Origin: Gordonia terrae
GTDB taxonomy: Bacteria > Actinomycetota > Actinomycetes > Mycobacteriales > Mycobacteriaceae
Reading direction: 5' to 3'
Assembly: GCF_001698225.1 (NCBI RefSeq)
Contig: NZ_CP016594.1
Span: 2,666,001-2,730,000, forward strand
Length of the DNA: 64,000 bases
Part shown: one piece after another, positions 8,687 to 23,973 of the stretch
Layout: each line of letters starts with the position of its first letter
How positions within the stretch are numbered: position 1 is the first letter of the stretch
Notes under the pieces: model-generated
Database searches by the model: none
What the model was told of the DNA's origin: nothing
What the model saw: the letters and a program-made list of their open reading frames with translations, nothing else
Translations under genes and position numbers: made by a program

Positions 8687-9321
8687 GTGTTCACCGGAAT
8701 CGTGGAAGAACTCGGCGTCATCGCCGACCGCGAGGATCTCTCCGACGCCGCCCGATTCACCGTGCGCGGGCCAGTGGTCACCGCCGACGCCGGTCATGGC
8801 GACTCGATCGCCGTCAACGGCGTGTGTCTGACCGTCGTCGACCTCCGTCCCGGTGAGTTCACCGTCGACGTGATGGGCGAGACGCTGCGCCGCAGTTCGC
8901 TGTCCGACCTCGCCGCCGGAAGCACCGTCAACCTCGAGCGCGCCATGCCCGCGAACGGTCGTTTCGGCGGCCACATCGTGCAGGGACACGTCGACGGCAC
9001 GGGAACGATCGCTGCGGTCAGCCCGTCGGAGAACTGGACGGTCGTGCGGATCGCCGTTCCCGAGACGCTCACGCGCTACCTCGTCGAGAAGGGATCGATC
9101 ACCGTCGACGGTGTCTCCCTCACCGTGTCGGCGGTCGGCGGATCGGGCGACGACTCCTGGTTCGAGATCTCCCTGATCCCGACGACCCTCAACGAGACCA
9201 ATCTCGGCGCCGCCCGGCCCGGCACCGTGGTCAACCTCGAGGTCGACGTCATCGCCAAATACGTCGAGCGCCTTCATCTGGGTTCGGACACGACTGGTAC
9301 TCCTGATGTTGCGGGGACGAA

Positions 9322-9325
<4 letters not shown>
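8687..9325 (+). CDS. ribE: Riboflavin synthase, alpha subunit
   Basis: 212 residues from GTG 8687, preceded by AGGAGG at 8676-8681. The protein starts [10 protein letters not shown], the hallmark of the family. It has the two tandem lumazine-binding barrels, with a repeated pattern [13 protein letters not shown] (first half) and [12 protein letters not shown] (second half). It dismutates two molecules of 6,7-dimethyl-8-ribityllumazine to riboflavin. Expression is probably controlled by the FMN riboswitch in its leader. The stop codon overlaps the ribBA start (ATGA), so translation is probably coupled. Confidence 0.96.
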
Positions 9326-11686
<2,361 letters not shown>

Positions 11687-11696
11687 CCTGGAACAC

Positions 11697-13748
11697 GTGG
11701 CCGACCCGACTACCTACCGCCCCGCGCCGGGGTCCATCCCGACCGATCCCGGGGTGTACAAGTTCCGCGACGAGCACCGTCGCGTCATCTACGTGGGCAA
11801 GGCCAAGAACCTCCGGTCGAGGTTGACGTCGTACTTCGCCGACATCACCTCGCTGCACCCCCGCACCCGCCAGATGGTGACGACGGCCGCGTCGGTCGAG
11901 TGGACCGTCGTCGGCACCGAGGTGGAGGCGCTCCAGCTCGAATACAACTGGATCAAGGAATTCGATCCGCGCTTCAACGTCCGATATCGCGACGACAAGA
12001 GCTACCCGATGCTCGCGGTCACGCTGAACGAGGAGTACCCGCGCCTGTTCGTGTACCGGGGGCCACGCCGGCGCGGCGTGCGGTACTTCGGCCCGTACGC
12101 CCACGCCTGGGCGATCCGCGAGACGGTCGACCTGCTGACCCGGGTCTTCCCGGCCCGCACCTGTTCGGCGGGGGTGTTCAAACGGCACCGGCAGATCGAC
12201 CGGCCGTGCCTCCTCGGCTACATCGACAAGTGTTCGGCTCCCTGTGTGGGACGGGTGGACGCCGAGGAACATCGGGAGATCGTCGAGGACTTCTGCGACT
12301 TCCTCGCCGGCCGCACCGACCTGATGATCCGCAGGATGGAACGAGACATGTCCGCCGCGGCCGAGGACCTCGACTTCGAGCGTGCCGCCCGGCTGCGTGA
12401 CGACATCGGTGCGATGCGACGCGCGATGGAGAAGCAGGCCGTCGTGCTCGGCGACGGCACCACCGCCGACGTCATCGCGCTCGCCGGCGACCAGCTCGAG
12501 GTGTCGGTCCAGGTCTTCCACGTCCGCGACGGACGGGTGCGCGGTCAGCGCGGATGGGTCGTCGAGCGCAGCGACAACGGCACCGACGGCGATGTGGTGG
12601 GGGAGTTCGTCACCCAGTTCTACGGCGCCCAGGTCGATTTCGACGCCACGGTCGACGTCGGCACCGACCGCGCACACGGCGAGTCGATCCCGCGCGAGGT
12701 GCTGGTCCCGGAGTTGCCGTCCGACGCCGGGGAACTCGAGGAGTGGCTGTCCGGTCTCCGCGGCAGCCGGGTGCGGCTGCGGGTGCCGCAGCGCGGCGAC
12801 AAGAAGGCGCTGTTCGAGACCGTCGCCCGGAACGCGGGCGAAGCCCTTGCGCAGCACAAGCTCCGGCGCGCGGGCGACCTCACGACCCGCTCGGCGGCCC
12901 TCACCGAGCTACAGGAGTCCCTGCTGCTCGACCAGGCGCCGCTGCGCATCGAGTGTGTCGACATCTCGCACGTCCAGGGCACCGACGTGGTCGCCTCGCT
13001 CGTGGTCTTCGAAGACGGTCTGCCGCGCAAGTCCGACTATCGGCACTACTCGATCCGGCATGCGGCCGGCGAGGGGCACTCCGACGACGTCGCGTCCATC
13101 GCCGAGGTCACGCGACGCCGGTTCCTCCGGCACCGCACCGACTCCGACGCGTCGCCTCCGGTGTCCGGGGAGATCAGCGCCGCCGCCGACACGCCGGCCC
13201 AGCCCCGGAAGTTCGCCTACCCCCCGAACCTCTTCGTCGTCGACGGTGGCGCGCCCCAGGTGCACGCCGCGGCGGCGGTGCTCGACGAGCTCGGCATCAC
13301 CGATGTCTCGGTGATCGGACTCGCCAAACGCCTCGAGGAGGTGTGGGTGCCCGGCGACGACGACCCGATGATCCTGCCGCGCAACAGCCAGGCCCTGTTC
13401 CTGCTGCAGCGCGTCCGCGACGAGGCGCATCGCTTCGCCATCACGTTCCACCGCAGCAAGCGCAGCAAGCGGATGACCGAGTCGGTGCTCGACGGCGTCC
13501 CCGGTCTGGGCCGGACCCGCCGCACCGCGCTCGTGACCCACTTCGGGTCGGTGGCGCGGCTGCGTGAGGCATCCTTGGACGAGATATCCCAGGTGCCCGG
13601 AATCGGTCTCACCACGGCGCGTGCGGTCAAGACCGCGCTCTCCGACGAGACCCCGGCGCCCGAACAGACCCCGACCCCGGCCCCGGCGGGAGCCGAGAAG
13701 GAGATGACGGTGGCGACCGGTGACGCGGGACGTGGTGGCGATGAGTGA
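11697..13748 (+). CDS. uvrC: Excinuclease ABC subunit C
   Basis: 683 residues from GTG 11697. UvrC makes the 3' and 5' incisions around DNA lesions bound by UvrA/UvrB. Domains in order are GIY-YIG nuclease ([20 protein letters not shown]; about 15-95), a Cys-bearing middle ([13 protein letters not shown]), the UVR motif that binds UvrB ([12 protein letters not shown], about 220-240), the RNase-H-like second nuclease (VDISHVQGT and the following Asp residues), and C-terminal helix-hairpin-helix repeats (VPGLGRTRR and [10 protein letters not shown]). After these comes a Pro-rich, low-complexity tail, so the protein is longer than the roughly 646 residues of M. tuberculosis UvrC. Its stop lies inside the start region of rapZ (8-base overlap). 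Confidence 0.96.
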   Translation: MADPTTYRPAPGSIPTDPGVYKFRDEHRRVIYVGKAKNLRSRLTSYFADITSLHPRTRQMVTTAASVEWTVVGTEVEALQLEYNWIKEFDPRFNVRYRDDKSYPMLAVTLNEEYPRLFVYRGPRRRGVRYFGPYAHAWAIRETVDLLTRVFPARTCSAGVFKRHRQIDRPCLLGYIDKCSAPCVGRVDAEEHREIVEDFCDFLAGRTDLMIRRMERDMSAAAEDLDFERAARLRDDIGAMRRAMEKQAVVLGDGTTADVIALAGDQLEVSVQVFHVRDGRVRGQRGWVVERSDNGTDGDVVGEFVTQFYGAQVDFDATVDVGTDRAHGESIPREVLVPELPSDAGELEEWLSGLRGSRVRLRVPQRGDKKALFETVARNAGEALAQHKLRRAGDLTTRSAALTELQESLLLDQAPLRIECVDISHVQGTDVVASLVVFEDGLPRKSDYRHYSIRHAAGEGHSDDVASIAEVTRRRFLRHRTDSDASPPVSGEISAAADTPAQPRKFAYPPNLFVVDGGAPQVHAAAAVLDELGITDVSVIGLAKRLEEVWVPGDDDPMILPRNSQALFLLQRVRDEAHRFAITFHRSKRSKRMTESVLDGVPGLGRTRRTALVTHFGSVARLREASLDEISQVPGIGLTTARAVKTALSDETPAPEQTPTPAPAGAEKEMTVATGDAGRGGDE

Positions 13749-14673
13749 CCACACCGAAGGGGAGAGCACGGTGACCGCGACGCAGACCGGAACCGATTTC
13801 ACGGTGCTGTTCGTGACGGGGATGTCCGGTGCGGGACGATCCACCGCGGCGAACGTGCTGGAGGACGACGGCTGGTACGTCGCCGACAACGTGCCCCCGT
13901 CACTGATCTCGACGATGGTCGGGATGGTCCGGGCGGACGATCCCGACATCACCCGGCTCGCCATGGTGCTGCGCGCCTCCGACGACAACCTCGCCCACCA
14001 GCTCGAACAACTGCGAGACAGCCTGGAGCAGTCCGGGATTCGCACCCGGCTGCTGTACCTCGACGCCAGCGACCAGGTGCTGGTCCGGCGCTTCGAACAG
14101 GTACGCCGGCGGCACCCGTTGCAGGGCAAGGAGACCCTCGTCGAAGGGATCGCCCGCGAACGCGCGATCCTGGCCCCGATCAAGAACGTCGCCGACCTGG
14201 TCGTGGAGACCTCCGCGCTGACCGCGGCCAAACTCCGCGCGATCGTCGAGGGCGTCGCGCCCGGTGACACCGAACCCCGGCTCTCGATCGCGGTGCAGTC
14301 GTTCGGCTTCAAGTACGGGCTGCCCATCGACTCCGATCTCGTCGCCGACGTCCGGTTCCTGCCCAACCCGCACTGGATCGACGAGTTGCGCGATCACAAC
14401 GGCCGGGAGGCGCCGGTCCGCGACTACGTCCTCGGTCAGCCGGACGCGGACGGATTTCTCGACCTCTACACCGGGCTGGTGTCGATCGTCGGACGCGGCT
14501 ATCTTCGGGAAGGCAAGCGCTACATGACGATCAGCGTCGGGTGCACCGGCGGAAAACACCGCAGTGTGGCCATCGCCGAGGAACTGTCGGCTCGTCTGCG
14601 CCGCGCCGTAGACGACGCCGGGACCGCGTCCTACGACGTCCGGGTGATGCACCGCGACCTGGGGCGCGAATGA
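13741..14673 (+). CDS. rapZ: RNase adapter RapZ family nucleotide-binding protein
   Basis: 310 residues from ATG 13741, which overlaps the uvrC stop. The P-loop GMSGAGRS (27-34) and the C-terminal [16 protein letters not shown] segment define the RapZ/YvcJ family. In E. coli RapZ guides RNase E to small RNAs that control GlmS. The role in actinobacteria is unclear, but the trio rapZ-yvcK-whiA is conserved across Gram-positive bacteria and points to cell-wall precursor control. It ends with an ATGA overlap into yvcK. Confidence 0.92.
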   Translation: MSDHTEGESTVTATQTGTDFTVLFVTGMSGAGRSTAANVLEDDGWYVADNVPPSLISTMVGMVRADDPDITRLAMVLRASDDNLAHQLEQLRDSLEQSGIRTRLLYLDASDQVLVRRFEQVRRRHPLQGKETLVEGIARERAILAPIKNVADLVVETSALTAAKLRAIVEGVAPGDTEPRLSIAVQSFGFKYGLPIDSDLVADVRFLPNPHWIDELRDHNGREAPVRDYVLGQPDADGFLDLYTGLVSIVGRGYLREGKRYMTISVGCTGGKHRSVAIAEELSARLRRAVDDAGTASYDVRVMHRDLGRE

Positions 14674-15695
14674 GTGCCCGGGAGCCCCGCATCGTCGCCC
14701 TCGGCGGCGGACACGGCCTCTATGCCACGCTGACCGCGATGCGCTACCTCAGCGCCGACATCACCGCGGTGGTCACCGTCGCCGACGACGGCGGATCGTC
14801 CGGGCGCCTGCGTGCCGAGCTCGGGCTCATCCCGCCCGGCGACCTGCGAATGGCGCTCGCCGCGTTGATGAGTACCCCCACGGGGCTCGAGGACTCGCCG
14901 ACCGCCGATCCGCTCGCCCGCCGTCGACAGGAGCTGTGGGCCGAGGTCCTGCAGCACCGATTCGGCGGCCGCGGGGCACTGGCCGGACATCCCATCGGCA
15001 ACCTCCTCCTCGCCGGGCTCACCGAGGTCCTCGGCGACACGGTCGGGGCGCTCGCCGAGTTGCGGGCCACCTTCGGTATCACGGGGCACGTGCTGCCGAT
15101 GTCGACCGTCCCGCTCGACATCGAGGCCGACGTCTCCGGACTCGAGGCGGACCCGCGGATCAGTCGCGAGATCCGCGGCCAGGTGGCCGTGGCCACCACA
15201 CCCGGCAAGGTTCGCCGCGTCCGGCTGCTGCCGAACGATCCGCCGGCCTGCGAATCAGCCCTCGCCGCAATCGAATCGGCCGATCTCGTGATGTTGGGGC
15301 CGGGTTCCTGGTTCTCCAGTGTGATCCCGCATGTGCTCGTGCCCGAGCAGCTGAAGGCACTGCAGCGCAGCCACGCTCGCAAGGTGCTGGTGGTCAATCT
15401 GGCACCCGAGCCGGGGGAGACGCCGGGGTTCTCGGTCGAGCGGCACCTCCATGTGCTGCACGCGCACGCGAACACGTTCCGGGTCGACCACGTCCTCGTG
15501 GACGCGTCGTCGGTCCCCGCCGGGCGGGAACGTGACCACCTGGTGCGGGCGGCCGGATTGTTCGGCGCCGAGCTGAATGTCGGGGACGTCGCGGTGCCCG
15601 GCCGACAGGTCCATGACCCGGCGAAAGTCGCCGCCGTGGTGAACGAACTGTGCGAAGGTGAACTGACCCGTTACTCTGGCCGAGCGGACGCCTGA
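14670..15695 (+). CDS. yvcK: YvcK/CuvA family gluconeogenesis factor (LPPG transferase-like fold)
   Basis: 341 residues from an ATG overlapping the rapZ stop. Family motifs are [12 protein letters not shown] near the N-terminus, [37 protein letters not shown] and [14 protein letters not shown]. This is the fold shared with the 2-phospho-L-lactate transferase CofD. YvcK proteins bind UDP-sugars, influence cell-wall metabolism and are needed for growth on gluconeogenic carbon; the mycobacterial homolog is CuvA. The downstream partner is whiA. Confidence 0.92.
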   Translation: MSAREPRIVALGGGHGLYATLTAMRYLSADITAVVTVADDGGSSGRLRAELGLIPPGDLRMALAALMSTPTGLEDSPTADPLARRRQELWAEVLQHRFGGRGALAGHPIGNLLLAGLTEVLGDTVGALAELRATFGITGHVLPMSTVPLDIEADVSGLEADPRISREIRGQVAVATTPGKVRRVRLLPNDPPACESALAAIESADLVMLGPGSWFSSVIPHVLVPEQLKALQRSHARKVLVVNLAPEPGETPGFSVERHLHVLHAHANTFRVDHVLVDASSVPAGRERDHLVRAAGLFGAELNVGDVAVPGRQVHDPAKVAAVVNELCEGELTRYSGRADA

Positions 15696-15759
15696 CCCAG
15701 GCGAAGTCTCCGCGATTCTTCGAGGGACGTGTGGTCTGTTGACAGGAGGACAGGTACCG

Positions 15760-16743
15760 GTGGCGATGACGGCGGCGGTGAAGGACGAACTCAGTCGCCT
15801 GTCGGTGACTCAGGTGAGTTGCCGGAGAGCCGAGGTGTCGGCGTTGCTTCGATTCGCCGGTGGCCTGCACATCGTCGCGGGCCGCGTGGTGGTCGAGGCC
15901 GAGGTCGACATGGGCAACGTGGCCCGCCGGCTGCGACGCGAGATCCACGACCTGTACGGCTACGCCTCCGACGTCCACGTCCTACGGGGCGGCGGACTGC
16001 GCAAGTCGGCGCGCTACATCGTGCGGATCACCAAGGACGGCGAAGGCCTGGCCCGGCAGACCGGACTCCTCGACCTGCGTGGCCGGCCGGTGCGCGGCCT
16101 GCCCGCACAGGTCGTCGGCGGCAGTGTCGCCGACGCCGAGGCCGCTTGGCGCGGAGCGTTTCTCGCCCACGGCTCGCTCACCGAACCGGGCCGGTCGTCG
16201 GCCCTGGAGGTCAGTTGCCCCGGACCGGAGGCGGCGCTCGCCCTGGTCGGCGCGGCGCGGCGACTCGGTGTCACGGCCAAGGCGCGTGAGGTCCGCGGCG
16301 CCGATCGGGTCGTCATCCGCGACGGCGAGGCCATCGGGGCGCTGCTCACCCGCATGGGCGCCCACGACACGAGGCTCGTCTGGGAGGAACGTCGGATGCG
16401 GCGGGAGGTCCGCGCGACCGCCAACCGCCTGGCCAACTTCGACGACGCCAACCTGCGTCGCTCGGCGCGTGCGGCGGTCGCGGCCGCGGCCCGCGTGGAA
16501 CGCGCACTGGACATCCTCGGCGACGAGGTGCCCGACCATCTCATCGCCGCCGGGCAGCTCCGCATCACGCACCGTCAGGCGTCACTGGAAGAGCTCGGCC
16601 AGCTCGCCGACCCGCCGATGACCAAGGACGCCGTCGCCGGTCGAATCCGGCGGCTGCTGTCGATGGCCGACAAGAAGGCGCGCCAGGACGGCATCCCCGA
16701 CACCGAATCCGCGGTCACCTCCGAGCTGCTCGACGAGGCCTGA
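15760..16743 (+). CDS. whiA: WhiA sporulation/cell-division regulator
   Basis: 327 residues from GTG 15760, preceded by AGGAGG at 15744-15749. The protein then reads [14 protein letters not shown], as in other actinobacterial WhiA proteins. An upstream in-frame TTG at 15739 would consume the ribosome binding site. WhiA joins a degenerate LAGLIDADG homing-endonuclease-like domain (about 20-200; GAFLAHGSL motif) to a C-terminal helix-turn-helix ([26 protein letters not shown]). In Streptomyces it activates cell-division genes with WhiB; in non-sporulating mycolata it is thought to affect division or the nucleoid. It is third in the rapZ-yvcK-whiA unit. Confidence 0.95.
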   Translation: MAMTAAVKDELSRLSVTQVSCRRAEVSALLRFAGGLHIVAGRVVVEAEVDMGNVARRLRREIHDLYGYASDVHVLRGGGLRKSARYIVRITKDGEGLARQTGLLDLRGRPVRGLPAQVVGGSVADAEAAWRGAFLAHGSLTEPGRSSALEVSCPGPEAALALVGAARRLGVTAKAREVRGADRVVIRDGEAIGALLTRMGAHDTRLVWEERRMRREVRATANRLANFDDANLRRSARAAVAAAARVERALDILGDEVPDHLIAAGQLRITHRQASLEELGQLADPPMTKDAVAGRIRRLLSMADKKARQDGIPDTESAVTSELLDEA

Positions 16744-17955
<1,212 letters not shown>

Positions 17956-17988
17956 CCCGCCCCCAACGACCTTAGGAGTCAACGCCTC

Positions 17989-19200
17989 ATGGGTGTTCCC
18001 ACTCTGAAAGACCTTCTGGACGAAGGTGTTTCGGGCAGGGGTGTGCTGGTCCGGTCGGATTTCAACGTCCCGCTCGACGGGTCGACGATCACCGATCCGG
18101 GTCGCATCCTCGCGTCCCTGCCGACGCTCAACGCACTCATCGACGCCGGTGCCAGGGTGATCATCACCGCGCACCTGGGTCGTCCGAAGGGTGAGCCGGA
18201 TCCGGCGTTCTCGCTGGCGCCGGTCGCCGCCCGTCTCGGCGAGGAACTCGGCCGCAACGTGCAGCTGGCCGGTGATGTCGTCGGAACCGACGCGCTCGCC
18301 CGTGCGGAGGGTCTCACCGACGGTGACGTCCTGCTCCTGGAGAACATCCGCTTCGATCCGCGGGAGACCTCCAAGGACGACGCCGAACGCGAGAAGCTCG
18401 CCAAGGCGCTCGTCGAGCTCGTCGGCGACGACGGCGCGTTCGTCTCCGACGGTTTCGGGGTGGTGCACCGCAAGCAGGCGTCGGTCTACGACGTCGCCAA
18501 GCTGCTCCCGCACTACGCGGGGGAGCTGGTGGCCGCGGAGGTCGACGTCCTGTCGAAGCTCACCGACGAGGTGACCCGTCCCTACGCGGTCGTCCTCGGC
18601 GGGTCGAAGGTCTCGGACAAGCTCGGGGTCATCGAGGCCTTGGCTCCCAAGGTGGACACGCTGGTCATCGGCGGCGGCATGGCGTTCACGTTCCTTGCCG
18701 CACAAGGCCATTCGGTCGGTACGTCGCTCCTGCAGGAAGATCAGATCGATGTCTGCAAGAGCCTGCTGGAGCGGTTCGGCGACGTGATCCACCTGCCCGT
18801 CGACGTCGTGGTGGCCGACAAGTTCGCCGCTGACGCCGAGTCGGACACGGTGGCCTCCGACGCCATTCCCGACGGCTGGATGGGTCTGGACATCGGACCG
18901 GAGTCGGTGAAGCGTTTCGCCGCGGTCCTCTCGGGTGCCAAGACCATCTTCTGGAACGGCCCCTCGGGCGTGTTCGAGTTCGAGAAGTTCTCGGCCGGTA
19001 CCCGTGGTGTGGCCGAGGCCATCGCGGGCGCGACCGGAAACGGCGCGTTCACCGTGGTCGGCGGCGGCGACTCGGCGGCCGCGGTGCGCACCCTGGGTCT
19101 GCCCGACTCCGATTTCTCGCACATCTCCACCGGAGGTGGCGCATCGCTGGAGTACCTCGAGGGCAAGGAACTCCCCGGACTGAAGGTTCTGGAGAGCTGA
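17989..19200 (+). CDS. pgk: Phosphoglycerate kinase
   Basis: 403 residues from ATG 17989 with TAGGAG 10 bases upstream. It transfers the phosphate of 1,3-bisphosphoglycerate to ADP. Motifs are [32 protein letters not shown], the hinge region, [12 protein letters not shown] and the nucleotide-binding GGGDSAAAV. It lies between gap and tpiA, 3 bases before the latter, in one operon. Confidence 0.98.
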   Translation: MGVPTLKDLLDEGVSGRGVLVRSDFNVPLDGSTITDPGRILASLPTLNALIDAGARVIITAHLGRPKGEPDPAFSLAPVAARLGEELGRNVQLAGDVVGTDALARAEGLTDGDVLLLENIRFDPRETSKDDAEREKLAKALVELVGDDGAFVSDGFGVVHRKQASVYDVAKLLPHYAGELVAAEVDVLSKLTDEVTRPYAVVLGGSKVSDKLGVIEALAPKVDTLVIGGGMAFTFLAAQGHSVGTSLLQEDQIDVCKSLLERFGDVIHLPVDVVVADKFAADAESDTVASDAIPDGWMGLDIGPESVKRFAAVLSGAKTIFWNGPSGVFEFEKFSAGTRGVAEAIAGATGNGAFTVVGGGDSAAAVRTLGLPDSDFSHISTGGGASLEYLEGKELPGLKVLES

Positions 19201-19203
19201 TCC

Positions 19204-19992
19204 ATGGCAACTCGTAAACCGCTCATCGCGGGCAACTGGAAGATGAACCTCAACCACCTCGAGGCCATCGCGCTGGTTCAGAAGATCGCCTTCGCCCTTC
19301 CGGCGAAGTACTTCGACAAGGTCGACGTCACAGTGATCCCGCCGTTCACCGACATCCGCAGCGTGCAGACCGTCGTCGACGGCGACAAGCTCCTGCTCAC
19401 CTACGGAGCGCAGGACCTGTCACAGCACGATTCGGGTGCCTACACCGGCGAGATCAGCGGAGCGTTCCTCGCCAAGCTGGGCTGCACGTTCGTCGTCGTC
19501 GGACACTCGGAGCGTCGCACGCTGCACGGCGAGACCGACGAGATCGTGCTCGCCAAGACCAAGGCGGCCCTCAAGCACGACCTCACCCCGATCGTCTGTA
19601 TCGGAGAGGGACTCGACGTCCGTGAGGCCGGGGAGCACGTGGCCCACAACGTGGCGCAGCTCAAGGGCTCGCTCGCCGGTCTGTCCGCGGCCGAGATCGC
19701 CAAGACCGTCATCGCCTACGAGCCGGTCTGGGCGATCGGCACCGGCCGCGTGGCCGGCGCGGACGACGCCCAGGAGGTCTGCAGGGCCATTCGCGAGGCG
19801 CTGGTGGAGATCGCCGACGCCGAGACCGCGGCGTCGGTGCGCGTCCTCTACGGCGGATCGGTCAACGCCAAGAACGTCGGCGACCTCGTCGGACGTCCGG
19901 ACGTCGACGGCGCTCTGGTCGGCGGCGCATCGCTGAAGTCCGACGAGTTCGCGACGCTGTCGGCGATCGCCGCGGGTGGCCCCTTGCCCTGA
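19204..19992 (+). CDS. tpiA: Triose-phosphate isomerase
   Basis: 262 residues. It interconverts dihydroxyacetone phosphate and glyceraldehyde 3-phosphate. The substrate-binding GNWKMNL, catalytic His in GHSERR, catalytic Glu in [11 protein letters not shown] and the phosphate-binding YGGSVN are all present. It is the last gene of the glycolytic operon, and a large inverted repeat follows at 20014-20070. Confidence 0.98.
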   Translation: MATRKPLIAGNWKMNLNHLEAIALVQKIAFALPAKYFDKVDVTVIPPFTDIRSVQTVVDGDKLLLTYGAQDLSQHDSGAYTGEISGAFLAKLGCTFVVVGHSERRTLHGETDEIVLAKTKAALKHDLTPIVCIGEGLDVREAGEHVAHNVAQLKGSLAGLSAAEIAKTVIAYEPVWAIGTGRVAGADDAQEVCRAIREALVEIADAETAASVRVLYGGSVNAKNVGDLVGRPDVDGALVGGASLKSDEFATLSAIAAGGPLP

Positions 19993-20013
19993 CGGGTCAT
20001 ACCCACGCGTACA

Positions 20014-20070
20014 CTGTGGCAGGTTGGCCTCGAGTCGATTCACTTCGTCGATCGGGCCGGCCTGCCACAG
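20014..20070. terminator. Long inverted repeat between tpiA and secG
   Basis: CTGTGGCAGG (20014-20023) pairs perfectly with CCTGCCACAG (20061-20070), and inner GGCC blocks extend the stem. A -10-like TACACT lies at 20010-20015, so the repeat may be a terminator for gap-pgk-tpiA, a structured secG leader, or an operator. No U-run follows, so this is not a textbook terminator. Confidence 0.5.
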
Positions 20071-20107
20071 CTGTATGTAGGGGCTTTACGGAAGGGCGTT
20101 GCGACTC

Positions 20108-20350
20108 GTGACTGTGCAAGGTGCACTCGACATCGGATTGATCGTGACCAGCGTGTTGCTGATCGTGCTCATCCTGCTGCACCGCGGCAAGGGTGGCGGT
20201 CTGTCGTCGCTGTTCGGCGGCGGTGTCCAGTCCAGCCTGTCGGGCTCGAGCGTCGTCGAACGCAACCTCGACCGGCTGACCATCTTCGTCGGACTCATCT
20301 GGGTGATCTTCATCGTCGGCGTGGGCGTCGACATCAAACTGTCCGGATAG
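20108..20350 (+). CDS. secG: Preprotein translocase subunit SecG
   Basis: 80 residues from GTG 20108, with GGAAGGG upstream at 20090-20096. Two membrane segments (about 7-27 and 58-76) flank a cytosolic loop with HRGKGGGLSSLFGGGVQSS, the SecG signature. It is the small accessory subunit of the SecYEG protein-export channel. The position after tpiA matches M. tuberculosis Rv1440. Confidence 0.95.
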   Translation: MTVQGALDIGLIVTSVLLIVLILLHRGKGGGLSSLFGGGVQSSLSGSSVVERNLDRLTIFVGLIWVIFIVGVGVDIKLSG

Positions 20351-20382
20351 CATCTCGGGATGCCGCGCCCGGGCTGTCCCGG

Positions 20383-20388
20383 GATACT
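20383..20388 (+). promoter_or_regulatory. -10 element GATACT before ppc
   Basis: GATACT ends 7 bases before the ppc ATG at 20396, suggesting a leaderless transcript that starts at or next to the ATG. Confidence 0.45.
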
Positions 20389-20395
20389 TGACGGC

Positions 20396-23227
20396 ATGAG
20401 TGAAACCGCCCCCGCACGGGGAGTCCCGGACTGGCGCCCATCCATCTCCATCGTCGACCACATCGTCGTCGACGACGAGGGCCGGGCACTCACCGAACCG
20501 CTGCGCGAGGACATTCGTCTCCTCGGCGGAATCCTCGGCGACGTCGTCCGAGAACATTCGGGACGCGACGTGTTCGATCTCGTCGAATCCGCCCGTGTGG
20601 CCGCGTTCCGCGTGCGCCGCAACGAGATCGACCGGACCGAGCTCGCCGACATGTTCGTCGATCTCGACGTCTCCACTGCCGTCCCGGTCATCCGGGCGTT
20701 CAGTCACTTCGCGTTGCTGGCCAATCTGGCCGAGGACATCCACCGCGAGCGGCGCCGGGCCATTCACGTCCGAGCCGGCGATCCGCCCCAGGACAGCAGT
20801 CTCGCCGCCACCTACCGCAAACTCGCCGATGCCGGTCTCGGCGACGACGAGGTCGGTCGGACCCTGTCCGACGCCGCGGTGATCCCGGTCATCACCGCAC
20901 ACCCCACCGAGACTCGCCGCCGCACCGTCTTCGAGGCCCAGAACCGCATCACCGAGCTGATGCGATTCCGCGGCCGCACCGAGCTGATGCCGGACGAGGA
21001 CGCGGAGGTCACCGAGTCCATCCGGCGTCAGATCCTGACGCTCTGGCAGACCGCCCTCATCCGCCTCGAACGTCTCACCATCCAGGACGAGATCCGTTCG
21101 GGTCTGCGGTATTACGACGCGTCGTTCTTCGAGGTCGTGCCGGCGATCAACACCGCGGTGCGCGCCGCGCTGCGCTCGACATACCCCGATGCCGGGCTCG
21201 CCGACGATCCGATGATCCGAATGGGGTCGTGGATCGGCGGCGACCGCGACGGCAATCCGTTCGTGAACTCCGACGTGGTGACCCTGGCCACGACCCTCGC
21301 GGCGCAGGCCGCCGTCGGACACCACCTGTCCGAACTCGAGAGTCTCGCACAGGAACTCAGCATGTCGGCCCGGCTCATCGACGCCAGCGACACCCTGTTC
21401 GACCTCGCCGGGGCCGACGCCGACGACCCGGGGGCCGACGAACCCTTCCGACTCGCTCTGCGCGCCATCCGCTCCCGTCTGCTGGCGACCGCGCGGGACA
21501 TGTTCGACGACGACTTCCTCACCTCCAGCGAGGAGAAGTCGATCGATGGGCGACAACCGTACGGCGACGCGGCCGAACTGCTCGCCGACCTCGATGTGAT
21601 CGACGGCGCACTCCGCGCCAACAACGACGACCCGATCGCCGACGATCGGCTGCTCGCACTCCGGGAAGCCGTGCGCACCTTCGGCTTCCACCTGTCCGGG
21701 CTGGACATGCGGCAGAACTCCGACACGCACGAGGAAGTGGTCGCCGAGCTGCTCGCGTGGGCGGGGGTGCACCCGGACTACGCGTCGCTCGAGGAGTCCG
21801 CGCGAGTGGAGATCCTCTCGGCCGAGCTGAGCGCGCGTCGTCCGTTGACCAGCCCCGACGCCGAACTCAGCGAGCTCGCGACCAAGGAGCTCGGTATCGT
21901 CCGGGCCGCCGCCCGAGCGGTTGCGACCTTCGGGCCGGCGGCGGTGCCCAACTACATCATCAGCATGTGCACCTCGGTGAGTGACATGCTCGAGGCGCTG
22001 ATCCTCCTCAAGGAGGCCGGCCTCTACGACCCAAATGACGGTACGCCGCGGTGTACGGTTCGGGTGGTCCCGCTCTTCGAGACCATCGAGGATCTCCAGC
22101 AGGGTGCGCAGACACTGCTCGCGGTCCTCGACGTCCCGTTCTACCGAGCGATGGTGGACTCCCAAAACGGGATCCAAGAGATCATGCTCGGTTACTCCGA
22201 TTCCAACAAGGACGGCGGCTACATGGCCGCCAACTGGGCGCTCTACCGTGCCGAACTCGATCTGGTCGACGCGGCCTCGCAGTCGGGGATTCGGTTGCGG
22301 CTGTTCCACGGACGCGGGGGCACCGTCGGCCGTGGCGGCGGTCCCAGCTACGACGCCATCCTGGCCCAACCGCCGGGCGCAGTCCAGGGCTCGCTGCGCA
22401 TCACCGAGCAGGGTGAGATCATCGCCGCGAAATACGCCGAGCCGGTCGCGGCGCGGCGCAATCTCGAGACCCTGCTCGCCGCGACCATCGAGTCCTCGCT
22501 CCTGGACACCGAGGGCCTCGGTGACGAGTCCGACTCGGCCTACGAGATCATGGACGACATCGCGGCGAAGGCCCGCGCCGCCTACAGCCGCCTGGTGCAC
22601 GAGACACCGGGTTTCGTCGAGTACTTCACCACCTCGACGCCGCTGTCGGAGATCGGCGCGCTCAACATCGGCAGCCGTCCGGCGTCGCGCAAGCAGACCG
22701 AGAAGATCTCCGATCTGCGCGCGATCCCGTGGGTCCTGTCGTGGACGCAGTCACGCGTGATGCTGCCTGGTTGGTACGGCACGGGGTCGGCGTTCGAGGA
22801 ATGGGTCGCCGACGACCCGGACCGCCTGGAGACCCTGCGCCGCTACTACGCGAAGTGGCCGTTCTTCCGGACCGTCATGTCGAACATGGCCCAGGTGCTG
22901 GCGAAGTCGGACATGGGTCTGGCGCACCGGTACGCGCAGCTCGTCCCCGACGAGGAGTTGCGCGACAAGGTGTTCGGCATGATCGTCGACGAACACGAAC
23001 GCACGATAGCGATGTGCGCGAAGATCACCGGCACCGACGACCTGCTCCACGACAACGCCGCCCTCAAGCGGTCCGTGTACAACAGGTTTCCGTACCTCGA
23101 ACCGCTGAACCTGCTGCAGGTCGAGTTGCTCCGCCGCTTCCGGGCGGGGGAGGACACCCCCATCGTCCGACGCGGAATCCAGCTCACGATGAACGGTCTC
23201 GCGACCGCGCTACGGAACTCGGGCTAG
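20396..23227 (+). CDS. ppc: Phosphoenolpyruvate carboxylase
   Basis: 943 residues from ATG 20396. It fixes bicarbonate onto PEP to give oxaloacetate, replenishing the citrate cycle. Active-site blocks are VITAHPTE (His169), [45 protein letters not shown] with the mobile loop, [10 protein letters not shown] and SRPASRK. The C-terminal inhibitor-site end is [13 protein letters not shown] recall no ppc in M. tuberculosis; corynebacteria carry ppc between tpi and secG. Here it sits after secG, which supports a non-tuberculous member of the order. It meets pgl tail-to-tail with only 8 bases between the stops. Confidence 0.97.
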   Translation: MSETAPARGVPDWRPSISIVDHIVVDDEGRALTEPLREDIRLLGGILGDVVREHSGRDVFDLVESARVAAFRVRRNEIDRTELADMFVDLDVSTAVPVIRAFSHFALLANLAEDIHRERRRAIHVRAGDPPQDSSLAATYRKLADAGLGDDEVGRTLSDAAVIPVITAHPTETRRRTVFEAQNRITELMRFRGRTELMPDEDAEVTESIRRQILTLWQTALIRLERLTIQDEIRSGLRYYDASFFEVVPAINTAVRAALRSTYPDAGLADDPMIRMGSWIGGDRDGNPFVNSDVVTLATTLAAQAAVGHHLSELESLAQELSMSARLIDASDTLFDLAGADADDPGADEPFRLALRAIRSRLLATARDMFDDDFLTSSEEKSIDGRQPYGDAAELLADLDVIDGALRANNDDPIADDRLLALREAVRTFGFHLSGLDMRQNSDTHEEVVAELLAWAGVHPDYASLEESARVEILSAELSARRPLTSPDAELSELATKELGIVRAAARAVATFGPAAVPNYIISMCTSVSDMLEALILLKEAGLYDPNDGTPRCTVRVVPLFETIEDLQQGAQTLLAVLDVPFYRAMVDSQNGIQEIMLGYSDSNKDGGYMAANWALYRAELDLVDAASQSGIRLRLFHGRGGTVGRGGGPSYDAILAQPPGAVQGSLRITEQGEIIAAKYAEPVAARRNLETLLAATIESSLLDTEGLGDESDSAYEIMDDIAAKARAAYSRLVHETPGFVEYFTTSTPLSEIGALNIGSRPASRKQTEKISDLRAIPWVLSWTQSRVMLPGWYGTGSAFEEWVADDPDRLETLRRYYAKWPFFRTVMSNMAQVLAKSDMGLAHRYAQLVPDEELRDKVFGMIVDEHERTIAMCAKITGTDDLLHDNAALKRSVYNRFPYLEPLNLLQVELLRRFRAGEDTPIVRRGIQLTMNGLATALRNSG

Positions 23228-23235
23228 CCGGGGAA

Positions 23236-23973
23236 TCAGGTCAGTTCGGCAGCGGCCGCGTCATCGAGGAACCAGATCGTCTCCTCGGTGCCGCGGGCGC
23301 CCGCGGCGGGCCAGTCGGCCGGATCCGCACCGCGATGGGCGGCGCCGACGGCCTCGGACTTGTCGGCCCCGGCGACGAGGAACCACACCTGCCGCGAGCG
23401 GTTCACCACGGGCAGGGTCAGGGTGAGCCGGCGGGGTGGCGGTTTCGGTGAATCCTCGACGGCGACAACCGACTTCGTGGTCTCCGCGGTGGCGGCGGTG
23501 TGCGGGAACAATGAGTTGATGTGCCCCTCACCACCCATGCCGAGCAGGTGGAGGTCGAACTCGGGTGCCACCCCGTCGCTCGACCGCCCGGCGAGGATCG
23601 CGGCGTAGTCGGCGGCGGCTGCCTCGATGTCGTCGCCGAGCGGACCATCGGACGGTGCCATCGGGAACACCCGCGACGGGTCGACGGGCACCTTGTCGAG
23701 GAGTGCCTCGCGTGCCTGACCGGAGTTGCGTTCCGGATCGTCGGCGGGGACGAATCGGTCGTCGCCCCAGTAGATGTCGACCTTGGACCAGTCGATCGTG
23801 CCGCTGTCCGCGGCCAGTGCCGTGAGGATTCCGATACCGTTGCTGCCACCGGTCAGCACGACGCTGGCGACGCCGCGTTCGGCCTGCGCGCGGGTGACGA
23901 GGTCCACGAACCGGGTGGCGGCGGTCTCGACCAGTTGCTGCTTGGAATCGAAGACGAGGGTCTCGGTGGTCAT
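23236..23973 (-). CDS. pgl: 6-phosphogluconolactonase
   Basis: 245 residues. It hydrolyses 6-phosphogluconolactone to 6-phosphogluconate, the step after glucose-6-phosphate dehydrogenase. The SugarP-isomerase-like fold shows SVVLTGGSNG, DIYWGDDRFVP, ERNSGQAREALL, DLHLLGMGGEGHINSLFP and RLTLTLPVVNRS. It is last in the reverse-strand operon tkt-tal-zwf-opcA-pgl, with an ATGA overlap with opcA. Confidence 0.96.
   Translation of the reverse strand: MTTETLVFDSKQQLVETAATRFVDLVTRAQAERGVASVVLTGGSNGIGILTALAADSGTIDWSKVDIYWGDDRFVPADDPERNSGQAREALLDKVPVDPSRVFPMAPSDGPLGDDIEAAAADYAAILAGRSSDGVAPEFDLHLLGMGGEGHINSLFPHTAATAETTKSVVAVEDSPKPPPRRLTLTLPVVNRSRQVWFLVAGADKSEAVGAAHRGADPADWPAAGARGTEETIWFLDDAAAAELT

Noticed and set aside
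19997..22600. 867-codon reverse frame over secG and ppc
   Set aside because: Antisense shadow of ppc with no recognisable domain.
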